DNA of 64,000 nucleotides from Dyadobacter koreensis (GCF_900108855.1 NZ_FNXY01000006.1:434001-498000), one strand, 5' to 3'; positions 18,637 to 27,586 are shown, numbered from the stretch's first letter. Notes: generated by a model from the sequence alone, not told the origin. Numbers and translations are program-made.

Positions 18637-19638
18637 ATGAAATCACAGTCAACAATTAATGTATATCTGATCACCGGTTTTTTGGGTGCCGGAAAAACAA
18701 CTCTATTAAATCATCTGCTGAAAAGTCTGGAAGGCAGCCGGAATGTAGTGATTGAAAATGAATTCGGCAAGGCTTCGATTGATGGAAACCTGATCGCCAA
18801 ACAGTATAGCCAGCTTTATGAATTAAATAATGGCTGTATCTGCTGCTCGCTTGACGAGGAATTATACGATGTTTTGAATGTACTGGCTTTCAGTGAACAA
18901 CGTCCGGATAATTTGTTTATCGAAACAACGGGCGTTGCAGATGCCGGAACAGTCGCCGAAATTTTCAAGAGAGAGGACGTAGGGAAGGTTTTCAAACTAA
19001 AAAAGGTTATTTGTGTTGCAGATGCCGAAACAGTGGAAGATTATATTACCGAAACCGAAGAAACGATTCGACAGATTGTAATTTCAGATTTGATCATCAT
19101 CAATAAAATAAATTTTGTTTCACCAGAATATGTCGCAAAACTGGAAAGCCTGATGCACTCATTGAATCCATTCGCTGAAATTATTTTATCAGCTGATGGT
19201 AAAATTTCGATAGATGCTTTGGAAGGCGAAAGACAGGAAAAGACGCCAGATATTTCAGAGATTGAACAGAATTTTAAGCATACCAACGTTCACAAGATCA
19301 AAACAGTAACTTACAAAACGGAAAATGTATATTACCGGGATTATCTTATGCATGCGCTGAATGTGTCGCTGATGATCCATTACAAACAGATTTACAGAAT
19401 CAAAGGCTTTGTTAAATTTGAAGGAAGTAATGAAAAAGTGCTGGTGCAATCGACTGGGAAAAGGTTGACGTTTGAAAATTACGGGACCTGGGAGGACGAC
19501 GATCCAATCTCGGAACTGGTGTTCATCGGTGTCGGGTTGGAGATGGCGGCAGTCCAGAGAATCTTACGGCCGGCGATAAAAAAAGTGACGAACGATAAGT
19601 TAAAAACTATGCGGCTTGCCATAAAAGGCGGCATCTGA
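18637..19638 (+). CDS. COG0523 (CobW-like) GTPase, metallochaperone candidate
   Basis: 333 residues. The Walker A motif is GFLGAGKTTLLNHLL, the metal-binding CxCC is in GCICCSLDEELYD, the ETTGVAD switch and the guanine motif NKIN follow, and a CobW C-terminal domain lies at about 220-320 (YYRDYLMHALNVSLMIHYKQ, then GFVKFEG). The family inserts or delivers Zn, Co, Fe or Ni using GTP. No histidine-rich loop is visible. No Zur box or cobalamin gene is nearby, so the metal cannot be assigned. Confidence 0.93.
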   Translation: MKSQSTINVYLITGFLGAGKTTLLNHLLKSLEGSRNVVIENEFGKASIDGNLIAKQYSQLYELNNGCICCSLDEELYDVLNVLAFSEQRPDNLFIETTGVADAGTVAEIFKREDVGKVFKLKKVICVADAETVEDYITETEETIRQIVISDLIIINKINFVSPEYVAKLESLMHSLNPFAEIILSADGKISIDALEGERQEKTPDISEIEQNFKHTNVHKIKTVTYKTENVYYRDYLMHALNVSLMIHYKQIYRIKGFVKFEGSNEKVLVQSTGKRLTFENYGTWEDDDPISELVFIGVGLEMAAVQRILRPAIKKVTNDKLKTMRLAIKGGI

Positions 19639-19657
19639 CCCGACCACGATACACGAA

Positions 19658-19680
19658 AATGTCATCGGATTTCTGACATT
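19658..19680. repeat. Hairpin after COG0523 gene
   Basis: AATGTCA (19658-19664) and TGACATT (19674-19680) form a perfect 7-bp stem. They are nested inside an outer, imperfect inverted repeat, CACGATACACGAA and TTGTGTATTCGTG (about 19645-19722). This is a possible 3' end structure. No T-tract follows. Confidence 0.4.
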
Positions 19681-19811
19681 GGAATTTGTTAAACCGGATT
19701 AGTGCAAATTTGTGTATTCGTGGCAAGTTTTTACTAAATTAGCTTGTGAACTCACTAAGCTATTTAATTTTGAAAACAACCGCCTTTTCGTTCAGTGGAT
19801 CAGATTTTCAT

Positions 19812-21719
19812 TTGATCAAAAAACACAATTCTCTCCGTCTTGCTTTTCTTTTAATTTTTCTGTTTTCAGCAACCGCAGATCTCTTCGCACAAAGAGGAAA
19901 AGTTAACGAAGATTCACTTTACATCCGCGAACATTACAATAAAATCGAAAAAATGATCCCGATGCGGGACGGTGTGAAGTTGTTCACGGCGATCTATATT
20001 CCGAAAGATATTTCGGCTTCCAAGAAATACCCCATCCTCCTTAATAGAACTCCTTACAGTTCTGCACCTTATGGTGAAACGATGTTCAAAACGGTGTTAG
20101 GCCCATCTATGAATTTTGCCCGGGATGGATATATTGTTGTCTATCAGGATGTTCGGGGGAAGTATATGTCGGAAGGCGACTTTGAAGCATATCGCCCTTT
20201 TATTCGTGAGAAAAAAAGCAAAACTGATATTGATGAAAGTTCTGACACGTTTGATACAATCGACTGGCTGATAAAAAATATTCAGGACAATAATGGAAAA
20301 GTAGGAAGCTGGGGAATATCAGCTCCGGGATATTATGCAACGATGACAGCTGTGGATGCGCATCCTGCACTTAAAGTTGCTTCGCCTCAGGCACCGGTCA
20401 CGGACTGGTATATGGGCGATGACCGACATCACAACGGTGCTTTTTTCTTGATGGGAACATTTGCTTTTATTTCTTCCTATGGCGCTCCAAGGCCTGTTCC
20501 GACCCCAAAGGGCACACCTGCTTTTTCTAATTATGGCACACCGGATTCTTATGAGTTCTACAAAAATTTGGGGCCGTTAAAAAATGTCAATGAAAAAATC
20601 TTCAAACACGAGAACCGCATCTGGAATCAGTTGATGGAGCATGAGGTTTATGATGAATTCTGGCAATCCCGTACTCCGGTACCTCACTTGAAAAACATTA
20701 AACCGGCTGTTATGGTCGTTGGTGGCTGGTTTGATCAGGAAGATTTATACGGACCATTGAAAACATATCAGGGCATAGAAAACAATAAACCTAAATCTCC
20801 CAATCTGCTCGTGATGGGACCCTGGATTCATGGGGGATGGGCGAGAGGAACGGGAGAGTCGCTTGGTAATATCCGTTTTGGTTCTAAGACAAGTGCATTT
20901 TATCAGTCAGAAATTGAATTGCCATACTTCAATCATTTCCTGAAAGACAAACAGGATCCGAAACTTCCGAAGGCATTTATCTTCGAAACCGGATCGAACG
21001 AATGGAAAAAGTACGATCAATGGCCACCAAAAAATTCGGTTGAAAAGAAACTTTATTTGCATGCGAATGGAAAGCTTTCGTTCGAACCTTCCGGGGGAAA
21101 TGCTGCAACTTCTTTTGATGAGTATACGAGCGATCCGGCAAAACCAGTTCCCTACACTTCAGAGATCCGGATTATTCGCGGTAGTGATTACATGTATGAA
21201 GACCAACGTTTTGCTGCGACCAGGCCAGATGTACTTGTTTACGAGTCTGATGTTTTAAAGGAAGATGTGGCAATTTCCGGAAATGTTTTTGCCGATCTTT
21301 TTGTGTCAACCACGGGAACAGATGCAGATTTTGTTGTCAAGCTGATCGATGTATATCCCGGGGATGCACCTAATGACAGCCCTGTGAATCCGTCCATGAA
21401 AATGGGTGGTTTTCAGCTACTGATCAGGGGAGAGGTGATGCGTGCCAAATTCCGCAACAGTTTTTCAAAACCCGAAGCAATGACTCCTAATAAAGTGGAA
21501 CGTGTGAAATTTGACATGCAGGATGCCGCACACCGATTTAAGAAAGGTCATAAAATTATGATCCAGGTACAAAGCTCCTGGTTTCCGCTCGTGGACCGAA
21601 ATCCACAGAAATTTGTGAATATTTACCAGGCAACCGAGGCAGATTTTCAGTCAGCTAAACATAGAATTTATACGTCGGGAACAAGCGGTTCATATGTTGG
21701 AGTCCGCGTTATCGAATAG
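19812..21719 (+). CDS. CocE/NonD family alpha/beta hydrolase
   Basis: The frame is open from a GTG at 19746, but the TTG at 19812 starts directly on a typical signal peptide (IKKHNSLRLAFLLIFLFSAT, cleaved near ADLFAQ), so I prefer 19812 (635 residues). The protein resembles X-Pro dipeptidyl-peptidase/cocaine esterase hydrolases. MRDGVKLFTAIYIPK opens the fold, and YIVVYQDVRGKYMSEGDF follows. GSWGISAPGYYATM carries the nucleophile serine, VVGGWFDQEDLY the catalytic Asp region, and GPWIHGGW the catalytic His. A C-terminal jelly-roll domain (FADLFVSTTGTDADFVVKLI) is present. It is exported and acts on acyl esters or amides or peptides. The substrate is unknown. Confidence 0.9.
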   Translation: MIKKHNSLRLAFLLIFLFSATADLFAQRGKVNEDSLYIREHYNKIEKMIPMRDGVKLFTAIYIPKDISASKKYPILLNRTPYSSAPYGETMFKTVLGPSMNFARDGYIVVYQDVRGKYMSEGDFEAYRPFIREKKSKTDIDESSDTFDTIDWLIKNIQDNNGKVGSWGISAPGYYATMTAVDAHPALKVASPQAPVTDWYMGDDRHHNGAFFLMGTFAFISSYGAPRPVPTPKGTPAFSNYGTPDSYEFYKNLGPLKNVNEKIFKHENRIWNQLMEHEVYDEFWQSRTPVPHLKNIKPAVMVVGGWFDQEDLYGPLKTYQGIENNKPKSPNLLVMGPWIHGGWARGTGESLGNIRFGSKTSAFYQSEIELPYFNHFLKDKQDPKLPKAFIFETGSNEWKKYDQWPPKNSVEKKLYLHANGKLSFEPSGGNAATSFDEYTSDPAKPVPYTSEIRIIRGSDYMYEDQRFAATRPDVLVYESDVLKEDVAISGNVFADLFVSTTGTDADFVVKLIDVYPGDAPNDSPVNPSMKMGGFQLLIRGEVMRAKFRNSFSKPEAMTPNKVERVKFDMQDAAHRFKKGHKIMIQVQSSWFPLVDRNPQKFVNIYQATEADFQSAKHRIYTSGTSGSYVGVRVIE

Positions 21720-21754
21720 AAACTACTTGCTAAAAATATTTGATAAAAATTAAG

Positions 21755-21790
21755 ATCCGCTATCAGAATTTTCCTGATAGCGGATTTTTT
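21755..21790 (+). terminator. Intrinsic terminator, convergent gene end
   Basis: ATCCGCTATCAG (21755-21766) pairs perfectly with CTGATAGCGGAT (21774-21785) around a 7-base loop and is followed by TTTTT. It terminates the hydrolase gene and separates it from the small gene on the other strand. Confidence 0.9.
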
Positions 21791-21803
21791 AATCGCGGGT
21801 ATC

Positions 21804-22079
21804 CTAGTTCTCCTGATGGATCAGCTTGTTCAACCGGTCAATTAAACGGATCAAGTCTTCCTCCGCATCTGACAGCTCTTTTAACTCGCCTCGTTCAATC
21901 ACATTTCCAGCAGGATCATAAAAATTCTTGAATTCCTCACTTACATCGGGGTTTTCGCGGTTTTCTGAGGCAAATTCAGTATTAAGATCAATCTCAGTCT
22001 TTTCAAACTCGACCTGTTGTCGCTTAGCCATAATTTTTTCCTGCAGCTCTTTTATTTCCCTCTCTTTCTGATTTTCCAT
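21804..22079 (-). CDS. Small charged protein of unknown function
   Basis: 91 residues, mostly charged and helical (KEREIKELQEKIMAKRQQVE, then AEEDLIRLIDRLNKLIH at the C terminus), with a Gly/Pro-containing middle (YDPAGNVIERGEL). It is probably a cytosolic coiled-coil protein. It ends 14 bases from a strong terminator on the opposite gene. The composition looks coding. Function not recognised. Confidence 0.6.
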   Translation of the reverse strand: MENQKEREIKELQEKIMAKRQQVEFEKTEIDLNTEFASENRENPDVSEEFKNFYDPAGNVIERGELKELSDAEEDLIRLIDRLNKLIHQEN

Positions 22080-22359
22080 GGTAGATTTCTGTTTTGTCCT
22101 GACGGCAAATACTCAAAAACCAGGCCAGTAGCAATGGTACGGGTAATCTGTTTTTGTGTTTTGAAAATCAGTATTTTAATTGAATTGTAACGTTCGCTCA
22201 ATCTCAAACTGATAAAATTCTTATCGTTTTGATAGGTATAATTTGCTAGTCAGAGTCTTAAAAAATAAGTAAAGTATTATTATTCAAAAGTTTACGACAT
22301 TTAAACTTTTTGAGGAATAGAAATGATACAATCATCATCAGCATTTAATTTGATTGATT
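22080..22359. other. Divergent intergenic region
   Basis: AT-rich spacer between two divergent small genes. No ORF or clear regulatory motif was recognised. Confidence 0.3.
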
Positions 22360-22731
22360 ATGATAACACAATTTCAAATCATTGGTTTATTAAAACACGA
22401 GCTTCCCAAAATGAATGGGAAAGCCTATTTCTCGGAAATTCCGAGAGCATTCTCGTCCATCCATGCTTCAATTTATTGCTTGTCTGATTTTACTCGAAAA
22501 AATCTTGAATCAAAACATTTCAAAACGGCCCGTAAGTGTTTCGCACTGGCAGAAAAAATCTATCTGGACGGAGATATAATGGTGCAGCTGTTGATTGAGC
22601 GGGTTTTTATTGATTCTTTAATTCTGGAAAAAACGATAAAGGGAAAAAATCATCTGGAAACACTTATTCCGCCGGTTCTTCAAAAGATATATCTCACGCA
22701 CCAGGAGCAAATATCTCCCAGCCATACTTAA
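22360..22731 (+). CDS. Small alpha-helical protein of unknown function
   Basis: 123 residues from the ATG at 22360. The frame is open from a TTG six bases earlier. It appears all-helical (FSEIPRAFSSIHASIYCLSD, KHFKTARKCFALAEKIYLDG, QLLIERVFIDSLILEKTI) and resembles a family of about 110-residue Bacteroidota hypothetical proteins, possibly the one named DUF7674 (recalled, not checked). Its last 38 bases overlap the end of the convergent TSUP gene. Confidence 0.65.
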   Translation: MITQFQIIGLLKHELPKMNGKAYFSEIPRAFSSIHASIYCLSDFTRKNLESKHFKTARKCFALAEKIYLDGDIMVQLLIERVFIDSLILEKTIKGKNHLETLIPPVLQKIYLTHQEQISPSHT

Positions 22732-23491
22732 AGATCATAAGGGTAACGACCACCAGGAAGATGATACGTACGAAATCGTTGCCTTTTCGTAATGCAAGTT
22801 TGCTGCCTATCATGTTTCCGGCCATGTTCATGGCCGCCATGATCAGCGCAAGTTCCAGCATATAATTTCCCTGACGGATGAAAACAAACAAGGCCGAAAT
22901 ATTGGTGACGCAGTTGACGATTTTTGCATATGCAGAAGCCTGAACAAATTCAAATCCAAGTACAACAACGAAAGCCAATACAAAAAAGCTGCCGGTGCCT
23001 GGACCAAAAAAGCCATCGTAAAAGCCGATTACGAGGCCAATCAGACCGCCATAAATAAGTTGTTTTGTCAAAGGAAGTTCCTTCGTTTTGATAGATCCTA
23101 GATCCTTCTTGAAAAAAGTATAGAGCGCGATAGCTATTAAAATAAACAGAATGATTGGTTTGAGCACATTGACATTGATCATGCTGACGATCCGCGCGCC
23201 GGTGAACGAGGAAATGAAACAACAAAAAGAAATGACAAACAAAAGAAGGAAGTCGAAAACAATTTTCTTGGCATAATGAAAAGCAGCAACAGCCGTTCCG
23301 GCGAGAGCGGCAATTTTATTTGTACCGAATAAAGTTGCAATCGGAGCATTGGGGAAGCCGATCAAAAGAGCTGGAATCTGAATCAGCCCGCCGCCTCCGA
23401 CAACGGCGTCAATGAAGCCTGCGATAAAGGCGAGTACACCAAGTATAAAATAAGTAGTAGAATTATAATCTGTAAAAAGTTCAGATAACAT
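22694..23491 (-). CDS. TSUP family transporter (TauE/SafE)
   Basis: A 265-residue inner-membrane protein with about eight hydrophobic segments. The family signature is near the N terminus (FIAGFIDAVVGGGGLIQIPA, LFGTNKIAALAGTAVAAFHY) and is repeated in the second half (GLVIGFYDGFFGPGTGSFFV). Members export sulfite, sulfoacetate or other organic anions. The substrate cannot be deduced here, since neighbours do not form a sulfur pathway. Its 3' end overlaps the convergent small gene by 38 bases. Confidence 0.93.
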   Translation of the reverse strand: MLSELFTDYNSTTYFILGVLAFIAGFIDAVVGGGGLIQIPALLIGFPNAPIATLFGTNKIAALAGTAVAAFHYAKKIVFDFLLLFVISFCCFISSFTGARIVSMINVNVLKPIILFILIAIALYTFFKKDLGSIKTKELPLTKQLIYGGLIGLVIGFYDGFFGPGTGSFFVLAFVVVLGFEFVQASAYAKIVNCVTNISALFVFIRQGNYMLELALIMAAMNMAGNMIGSKLALRKGNDFVRIIFLVVVTLMIFKYGWEIFAPGA

Positions 23492-23690
23492 AGCAGATAG
23501 GGACGTGCCGGAAGATGCGGCGAAGCTAGGTATCTGTCAGGTAGAAAAAAAATGCCGGAATACATTCCAGGGTAAATTATAATTTCATCTTTAGGACGTT
23601 CAACTTCTGAATTTATTTTTTTGAAAAATAAAAACTTAAAATGTTGAATGTGAATAACCTCATGGATCTAAGCTTATCAAAAATAGATTC

Positions 23691-23702
23691 TAATCATGAT
23701 TA
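23691..23702. promoter_or_regulatory. Perfect 12-bp palindrome upstream of DUF2911 gene
   Basis: TAATCATGATTA is a perfect palindrome about 80 bases before the preferred start of the DUF2911 gene and about 200 bases from the divergent TSUP start. It could be an operator. No matching regulator was identified. Confidence 0.35.
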
Positions 23703-23781
23703 AATTTTGTTTATTTTAGTCAGGGGAATTCGTTTCTCGATTAAAAGGAAAAGAAAATTTAAACAAAAATTCAAGGACAGC

Positions 23782-24321
23782 ATGAAAAAGGAAATTATTG
23801 CAAAAGGTTTTATGATGACATTTGCGATGTTGCTAATGGCAACTCTCACATGGGCTCAGGGCGATAAAGCAAGTAGACCAAGCCCGCCGCAAACTGCATC
23901 GGGAAAAGTGGGTGGCGCAAATATTACGATCAGTTATTCAAGTCCTTCGGTGAAAGGACGCAAAATATTTGGCGACCTCGTTCCGTACGACAAAGTATGG
24001 AGAGCTGGCGCAAATGAGGCAACAATTTTTGAAACGGATAAAGCTGTGACCATCGGCGGGAAACAATTGCCGGCCGGAAAGTATAGTCTTTATGCAATTC
24101 CCGGCGCGAGTGAGTGGACATTTATTTTCAATTCTGAAACAGGTCAGTGGGGGATAAAACGTACAGGTGATACGAGCAAAGATGCCTCAAAAGATGTTTT
24201 GAGCGTTACAGCTAAACCAGCCAAAAGCGCGTCTATGAATGAAAAACTGAAGTATGAAGTGACATCAACTGGTTTTACACTGTTGTGGGATAACACCGAA
24301 GTGCCGGTTGCAATCAAGTAA
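23782..24321 (+). CDS. DUF2911 domain exported protein
   Basis: 179 residues from the ATG at 23782, which opens a clear signal peptide (IIAKGFMMTFAMLLMATLTW, cleaved near AQG). A start at 23707 would add 25 basic residues ahead of the signal and is unlikely. The mature protein has the DUF2911 pattern: SPPQTASGKVGGANITISYS, GRKIFGDLVPYDKVWRAGAN, ATIFETDKAV and AGKYSLYAIPGASEWTFIFN. These are exported beta-sandwich proteins of unknown function that are common in Bacteroidota. The gene appears monocistronic and is closed by a strong terminator. Confidence 0.9.
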   Translation: MKKEIIAKGFMMTFAMLLMATLTWAQGDKASRPSPPQTASGKVGGANITISYSSPSVKGRKIFGDLVPYDKVWRAGANEATIFETDKAVTIGGKQLPAGKYSLYAIPGASEWTFIFNSETGQWGIKRTGDTSKDASKDVLSVTAKPAKSASMNEKLKYEVTSTGFTLLWDNTEVPVAIK

Positions 24322-24337
24322 ATTCTTTAATGAAAAG

Positions 24338-24378
24338 GCCAGGGAGGATTTCTGTCTGAAGTCCTCCCTGGCTTTTTT
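24338..24378 (+). terminator. Intrinsic terminator after DUF2911 gene
   Basis: GCCAGGGAGGA (24338-24348) pairs perfectly with TCCTCCCTGGC (24362-24372), followed by TTTTTT. Confidence 0.92.
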
Positions 24379-24393
24379 ATTAGATCGATTATT

Positions 24394-24627
24394 TCAAAGT
24401 AAAATCACTCTGTGTGGTTCAGGAAAACTCTCCACGGGCGCTTCCGGATATTCGAGCGAGATGCGCTTTCCTGATTTTTCGGCTTCTTCTAAAAGCTGGA
24501 AAATTTTCTCCTCGCCTTCAATTTTCAAGGCCTGATACAAAAGGTTTCCGTACTGGAACTCATTAGAACCAAAACCGTTTACCTGCGCAGCGAATTGGTA
24601 TTGATCGAATAATTGTTTTCCTGTCAT
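24394..24627 (-). CDS. Small protein of unknown function
   Basis: 77 residues with balanced composition (GKQLFDQYQFAAQVNGFGSN, then EEKIFQLLEEAEKSGKRISL). No signal or membrane segment is visible. It converges on the DUF2911 gene. The coding nature is judged from composition. Function unknown. Confidence 0.6.
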   Translation of the reverse strand: MTGKQLFDQYQFAAQVNGFGSNEFQYGNLLYQALKIEGEEKIFQLLEEAEKSGKRISLEYPEAPVESFPEPHRVILL

Positions 24628-24744
24628 GGCTATTTAATGTTTTTGGAGTGTTTCTTTGCCTGAACAACAGATGTAATTATGAAATCAAAGGTTGCATGAT
24701 AATTTTTGATCTGAAATAAAATTATGAGCAACGGTAAATTCAGA

Positions 24745-25030
24745 CTATATGGTGCCCCCGCCCAGGCGATCGGTAATTATTGCCTGCCATTGTTGTGATC
24801 GATCGTTGGCTTCCTCCATTTGGGTAGACAGTAAATTTTGTTTAGAAGTCAACATATCAGTGTAATCTGTGGCCGGGCAATAACGCATAAGTTTTTAGTG
24901 AAGTCAACCGATTTTCTCAGAGCCAGCAACTGTTTCGCACGAACTGTTTGCTGCTCCAAAGCTGTCTGTAAAAAATAATGCAGATACTGTGAACCGTGTT
25001 CTGAATCAAACTGTTGATCATAAACTCCGG
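24745..25030 (-). pseudogene. Relic of TolC-family efflux outer-membrane protein
   Basis: On the minus strand, one frame gives LEQQTVRAKQLLALRKSVDF and TK near 24890-24965. After a shift, another frame gives KLMRYCPATDYTDMLTSKQN, LLSTQMEEANDRSQQWQAII and TDRLGGGTI, then a stop at 24745-24747. In order these match the C-terminal helical repeat of RND-type TolC/OprM lipoproteins (KSVDFT, YTDVLT, QNLL, QQW, LGGGW). The rest of the gene is absent. The fragment overlaps the 5' end of the divergent MFS transporter gene. Confidence 0.75.
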
Positions 25031-25064
25031 CAGCCACCCGGTCTGTATCCTGGAATTCAAGTTT

Positions 25065-26279
25065 ATGGTTCAAAAAATTATACATAACTACAAGGTTTCT
25101 TTCAGCGGCCTAAGTAAAGAAACATGGCTTTTGAGTTTGGTAATTCTCATCAACCGATGCGGATATATGGCCGTGCCTTTTATGAGTATGTATATTACGC
25201 AAAGCATGCACCGAAGTATAGCCGATGCGGGGTTAATCATTACGCTATTTGGTGTCGGTTCGGTACTTGGCGCCATGGCTGGTGGATATTTGACTGATAA
25301 AATAGGGTTTCATACAGTCCAGATTGTCAGTCTGATAACAAGCGGTTTATTATTCGTTTTATTTGGACATGTCGATGACTTCAATGGTTTATGCGCATTA
25401 ACGGTTGTGCTTAGTTTTTTTGTTGAGGGATTTAAACCTGCCAATAATACGGCTGTGGCTTCTTATTCAGCGCCTGAAAACCTGACGCGTTCATATGCTT
25501 TAAACAGGCTTGCGCAAAATGTTGGTTTTGGGTTTGGTACTTCCGTAGGCGGACTTCTGGCAGCTATTGACTATCATTTATTGTTCTGGGTGGATGGGGC
25601 AGTTTATTCCTTTGCAGGATTATTAATTCTGCTTCTTTTACCAAAAGGAAGAAAAAATGAAAAAATAATAGCAGGCGAAAGTGCTGATGTTCCGTCCTTA
25701 TCTCCCTGGAAAGATCCTTTTTTTACCCGCTTTATTTTTCTAGTAACCGTCTATATGGTCAGTTTTGTATTACTTTTCAGACTGGTGCCTGTTTACTGGA
25801 AAGAGCAGTTACATATTGGAGAATCGACGATCGGAATTTTGTTGGGCATGAATGGCGTCGTCATTGCGCTCTTCGAAATGGTTCTTATCCAAAATCTGGT
25901 AGGTCGGAAACCTGAGACTTTTTACATTGTCGCGGGGGTGGTGTTTACTGCAGTCGCCTATGTCTTTCTCGTGCTTCCCGGCGTTGGTCCTGTAATTATT
26001 GCTGCTGCAACAGTATTATTTTTTACAACGGGTGAAATGCTGACACTTCCTTACATCAGCACTATGATCATGAGCAGGGCAACTGAGCTGAATCGTGGGA
26101 AGTATTCTGCCGCTTATTCCTTGTCATGGGCAGTTGCTCAAATTATCGGTCCGGCAGGCGGAGGATATATTGCAGCGCATTGGGGATACAATACGCTGTG
26201 GATGGTGCTCGTCGTTTTTAGCGTCGTAACTGCAATTGGATTTAAATTATTATTTCAAAAACAGATACGTCTGGGTTAA
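25065..26279 (+). CDS. MFS transporter
   Basis: 404 residues from the ATG at 25065. The frame is open from a TTG at 25014 inside the TolC relic, which is an unlikely start. It has twelve hydrophobic segments. The drug-proton-antiporter-like loop is GSVLGAMAGGYLTDKIGFHT after helix 2, and FVEGFKPANNTAVASYSAPE follows. A cytosolic loop with KGRKNEKIIAGES separates the halves. It is most like DHA1-type exporters of small molecules or drugs. Loss of an efflux outer-membrane gene next door fits a locus once devoted to efflux, but the substrate is unknown. Confidence 0.9.
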   Translation: MVQKIIHNYKVSFSGLSKETWLLSLVILINRCGYMAVPFMSMYITQSMHRSIADAGLIITLFGVGSVLGAMAGGYLTDKIGFHTVQIVSLITSGLLFVLFGHVDDFNGLCALTVVLSFFVEGFKPANNTAVASYSAPENLTRSYALNRLAQNVGFGFGTSVGGLLAAIDYHLLFWVDGAVYSFAGLLILLLLPKGRKNEKIIAGESADVPSLSPWKDPFFTRFIFLVTVYMVSFVLLFRLVPVYWKEQLHIGESTIGILLGMNGVVIALFEMVLIQNLVGRKPETFYIVAGVVFTAVAYVFLVLPGVGPVIIAAATVLFFTTGEMLTLPYISTMIMSRATELNRGKYSAAYSLSWAVAQIIGPAGGGYIAAHWGYNTLWMVLVVFSVVTAIGFKLLFQKQIRLG

Positions 26280-26282
26280 CGG

Positions 26283-26636
26283 CTATTTTAATTCGGTTGT
26301 TATAAATTCTAAAATGCCGTCTCCTGTATTTTCGAGGTCATGGATTGCACTTCCATTGACCAGAATATTTTGAAATGATGTCTGGTTTTTTGTAAAAGTA
26401 AAACTTACTATGCTGCCATCTTCCTGATGTGAAATTCCTTTTCCATCCTGCAAAACAACCCAGAAATAATCGTAATTATGGCGGTGATAGTGAATTCTTT
26501 CTCCGGGTTGAAGTCCTATATGCCAGACTTTTACTTTGTCATTTTCAAAAAGTAAAGTATCTCCAACATTCTGATTTTCATTGTTTTGGATAAGCTCTTC
26601 ATGCAAATCTTCTGGTGATAACGGTGACCTGGACAT
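26283..26636 (-). CDS. Cupin-domain protein
   Basis: 117 residues. Cupin motif 1 lies in PGERIHYHRHNYDYFWVVLQ (the metal-binding His residues and Tyr/Glu region), and motif 2 is weaker near IHDLENTGDGILEFI. It is a single-domain cytosolic protein that may bind a metal and a small carboxylate or act as an enzyme. No function can be assigned. It is convergent with the MFS gene, with only three bases between them. Confidence 0.75.
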   Translation of the reverse strand: MSRSPLSPEDLHEELIQNNENQNVGDTLLFENDKVKVWHIGLQPGERIHYHRHNYDYFWVVLQDGKGISHQEDGSIVSFTFTKNQTSFQNILVNGSAIHDLENTGDGILEFITTELK

Positions 26637-26789
26637 AGTAGTGAAAGTTTAAAATGCTTTTGAGTAATGATTTGTCAGGATAAAAGTCAGAAAATTGATA
26701 AAATTACTGTTCGACTTACTTACCATATATACAGCTTTCGCCATGGCACGAGTCGGAAATATAAATCACCCCTCTTGATAATCAGTATA

Positions 26790-27140
26790 TTAAGATTTCA
26801 TTATCATTTTTTTATGCTCTTTTCCCCAATCGATCATTGCCAGAATTATATTTCCAAAAGTTTTACAATATTCAGTTGATTCGTATTCAACCAGGACCGG
26901 AGACTCTGGATAAACCGTGCGCTTCACCAGCTTATTCAATTCCATTTCCTTCAATTCCCTAGATAACATTCGTGTAGTGATCCCAGGAATACTGCGCTCA
27001 ATTTCTCTGAATCGCTTGTTTCCGTTACATATCGAGTTAATAATGGGGAGTTTCCATTTGCCTCCGATGACATAAATTGTGTCCTGGAGAGCTTTTACTT
27101 CCTCTTGCTGATTTCTGATAAATTCTGTTTTTGTTTCCAT
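26790..27140 (-). CDS. HxlR family transcriptional regulator
   Basis: 116 residues with the HxlR winged-helix pattern: TIYVIGGKWKLPIINSICNG, NKRFREIERSIPGITTRMLS, RELKEMELNKLVKRTVYPES, PVLVEYESTEYCKTFGNII. Such regulators often sense electrophiles or redox stress and control a neighbouring gene. None of the adjacent genes is an obvious oxidoreductase target. Confidence 0.92.
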   Translation of the reverse strand: METKTEFIRNQQEEVKALQDTIYVIGGKWKLPIINSICNGNKRFREIERSIPGITTRMLSRELKEMELNKLVKRTVYPESPVLVEYESTEYCKTFGNIILAMIDWGKEHKKMIMKS

Positions 27141-27417
27141 GACCTTGTTGATACACTCTGTGATACTGATTACAAAGTTATATCAGTATTGATTATTTCG
27201 ACATCATCAGGTAAAAATTATGAAGCAGTCGATATAGAACCCCGATAAACATAAATAACGGGTAAGCTCGGTTAATCATAAATTCTGGCAAAGTTCTTTT
27301 GTAAAAAGGGTTTTGGGCGACCAAAATTTTTAAAGAAATTTTAAATCGGGCGCATGCCAAGTTGATCAGGTTTTTAAAATATACAAAAAGATTGAATTCA
27401 TTCATTGTAGTCCGGGT

Positions 27418-27446
27418 AAAACGGGAGGCACTTTGCTTCCCGTTTT
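27418..27446 (+). terminator. Orphan plus-strand terminator
   Basis: AAAACGGGAGGCA (27418-27430) pairs with TGCTTCCCGTTTT (27434-27446) with one G-T pair and a 3-base loop, followed by CTTT. No plus-strand gene precedes it between 26279 and this point, so it may end a small RNA or a lost gene. Confidence 0.6.
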
Positions 27447-27548
27447 CTTTGTAGCCTGAGCAACCAACAGGATCATTCATTCGTATGTTCATTGAGGTTG
27501 GCGATATTAAATAAGCACTACGCCTTGTTCTCATCGAAAATACTTTAT

Positions 27549-27585
27549 ATACTAGTGAAATAGTTTTATCAAGTATAAAAACTTG
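27549..27585 (+). promoter_or_regulatory. Dyads immediately before UbiA start codon
   Basis: TATACT (from about 27547) and AGTATA (to about 27577) form an inverted pair. CAAGT-ATAAAA-ACTTG (27570-27585) is a perfect 5-bp dyad that ends one base before the ATG at 27587. They are possible regulator sites or a translation-blocking hairpin. No regulator is assigned. Confidence 0.35.
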
Positions 27586-27586
27586 T

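Larger units (their letters stand above)
27141..27586. other. Intergenic region before UbiA operon
   Basis: No coding ORF is supported. A 133-codon minus-strand ORF at 27193-27594 has no family-like composition. The stretch holds an intrinsic terminator on the plus strand (27418-27446) with no gene upstream of it on that strand, and dyads next to the UbiA start (27549-27585). Confidence 0.4.
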
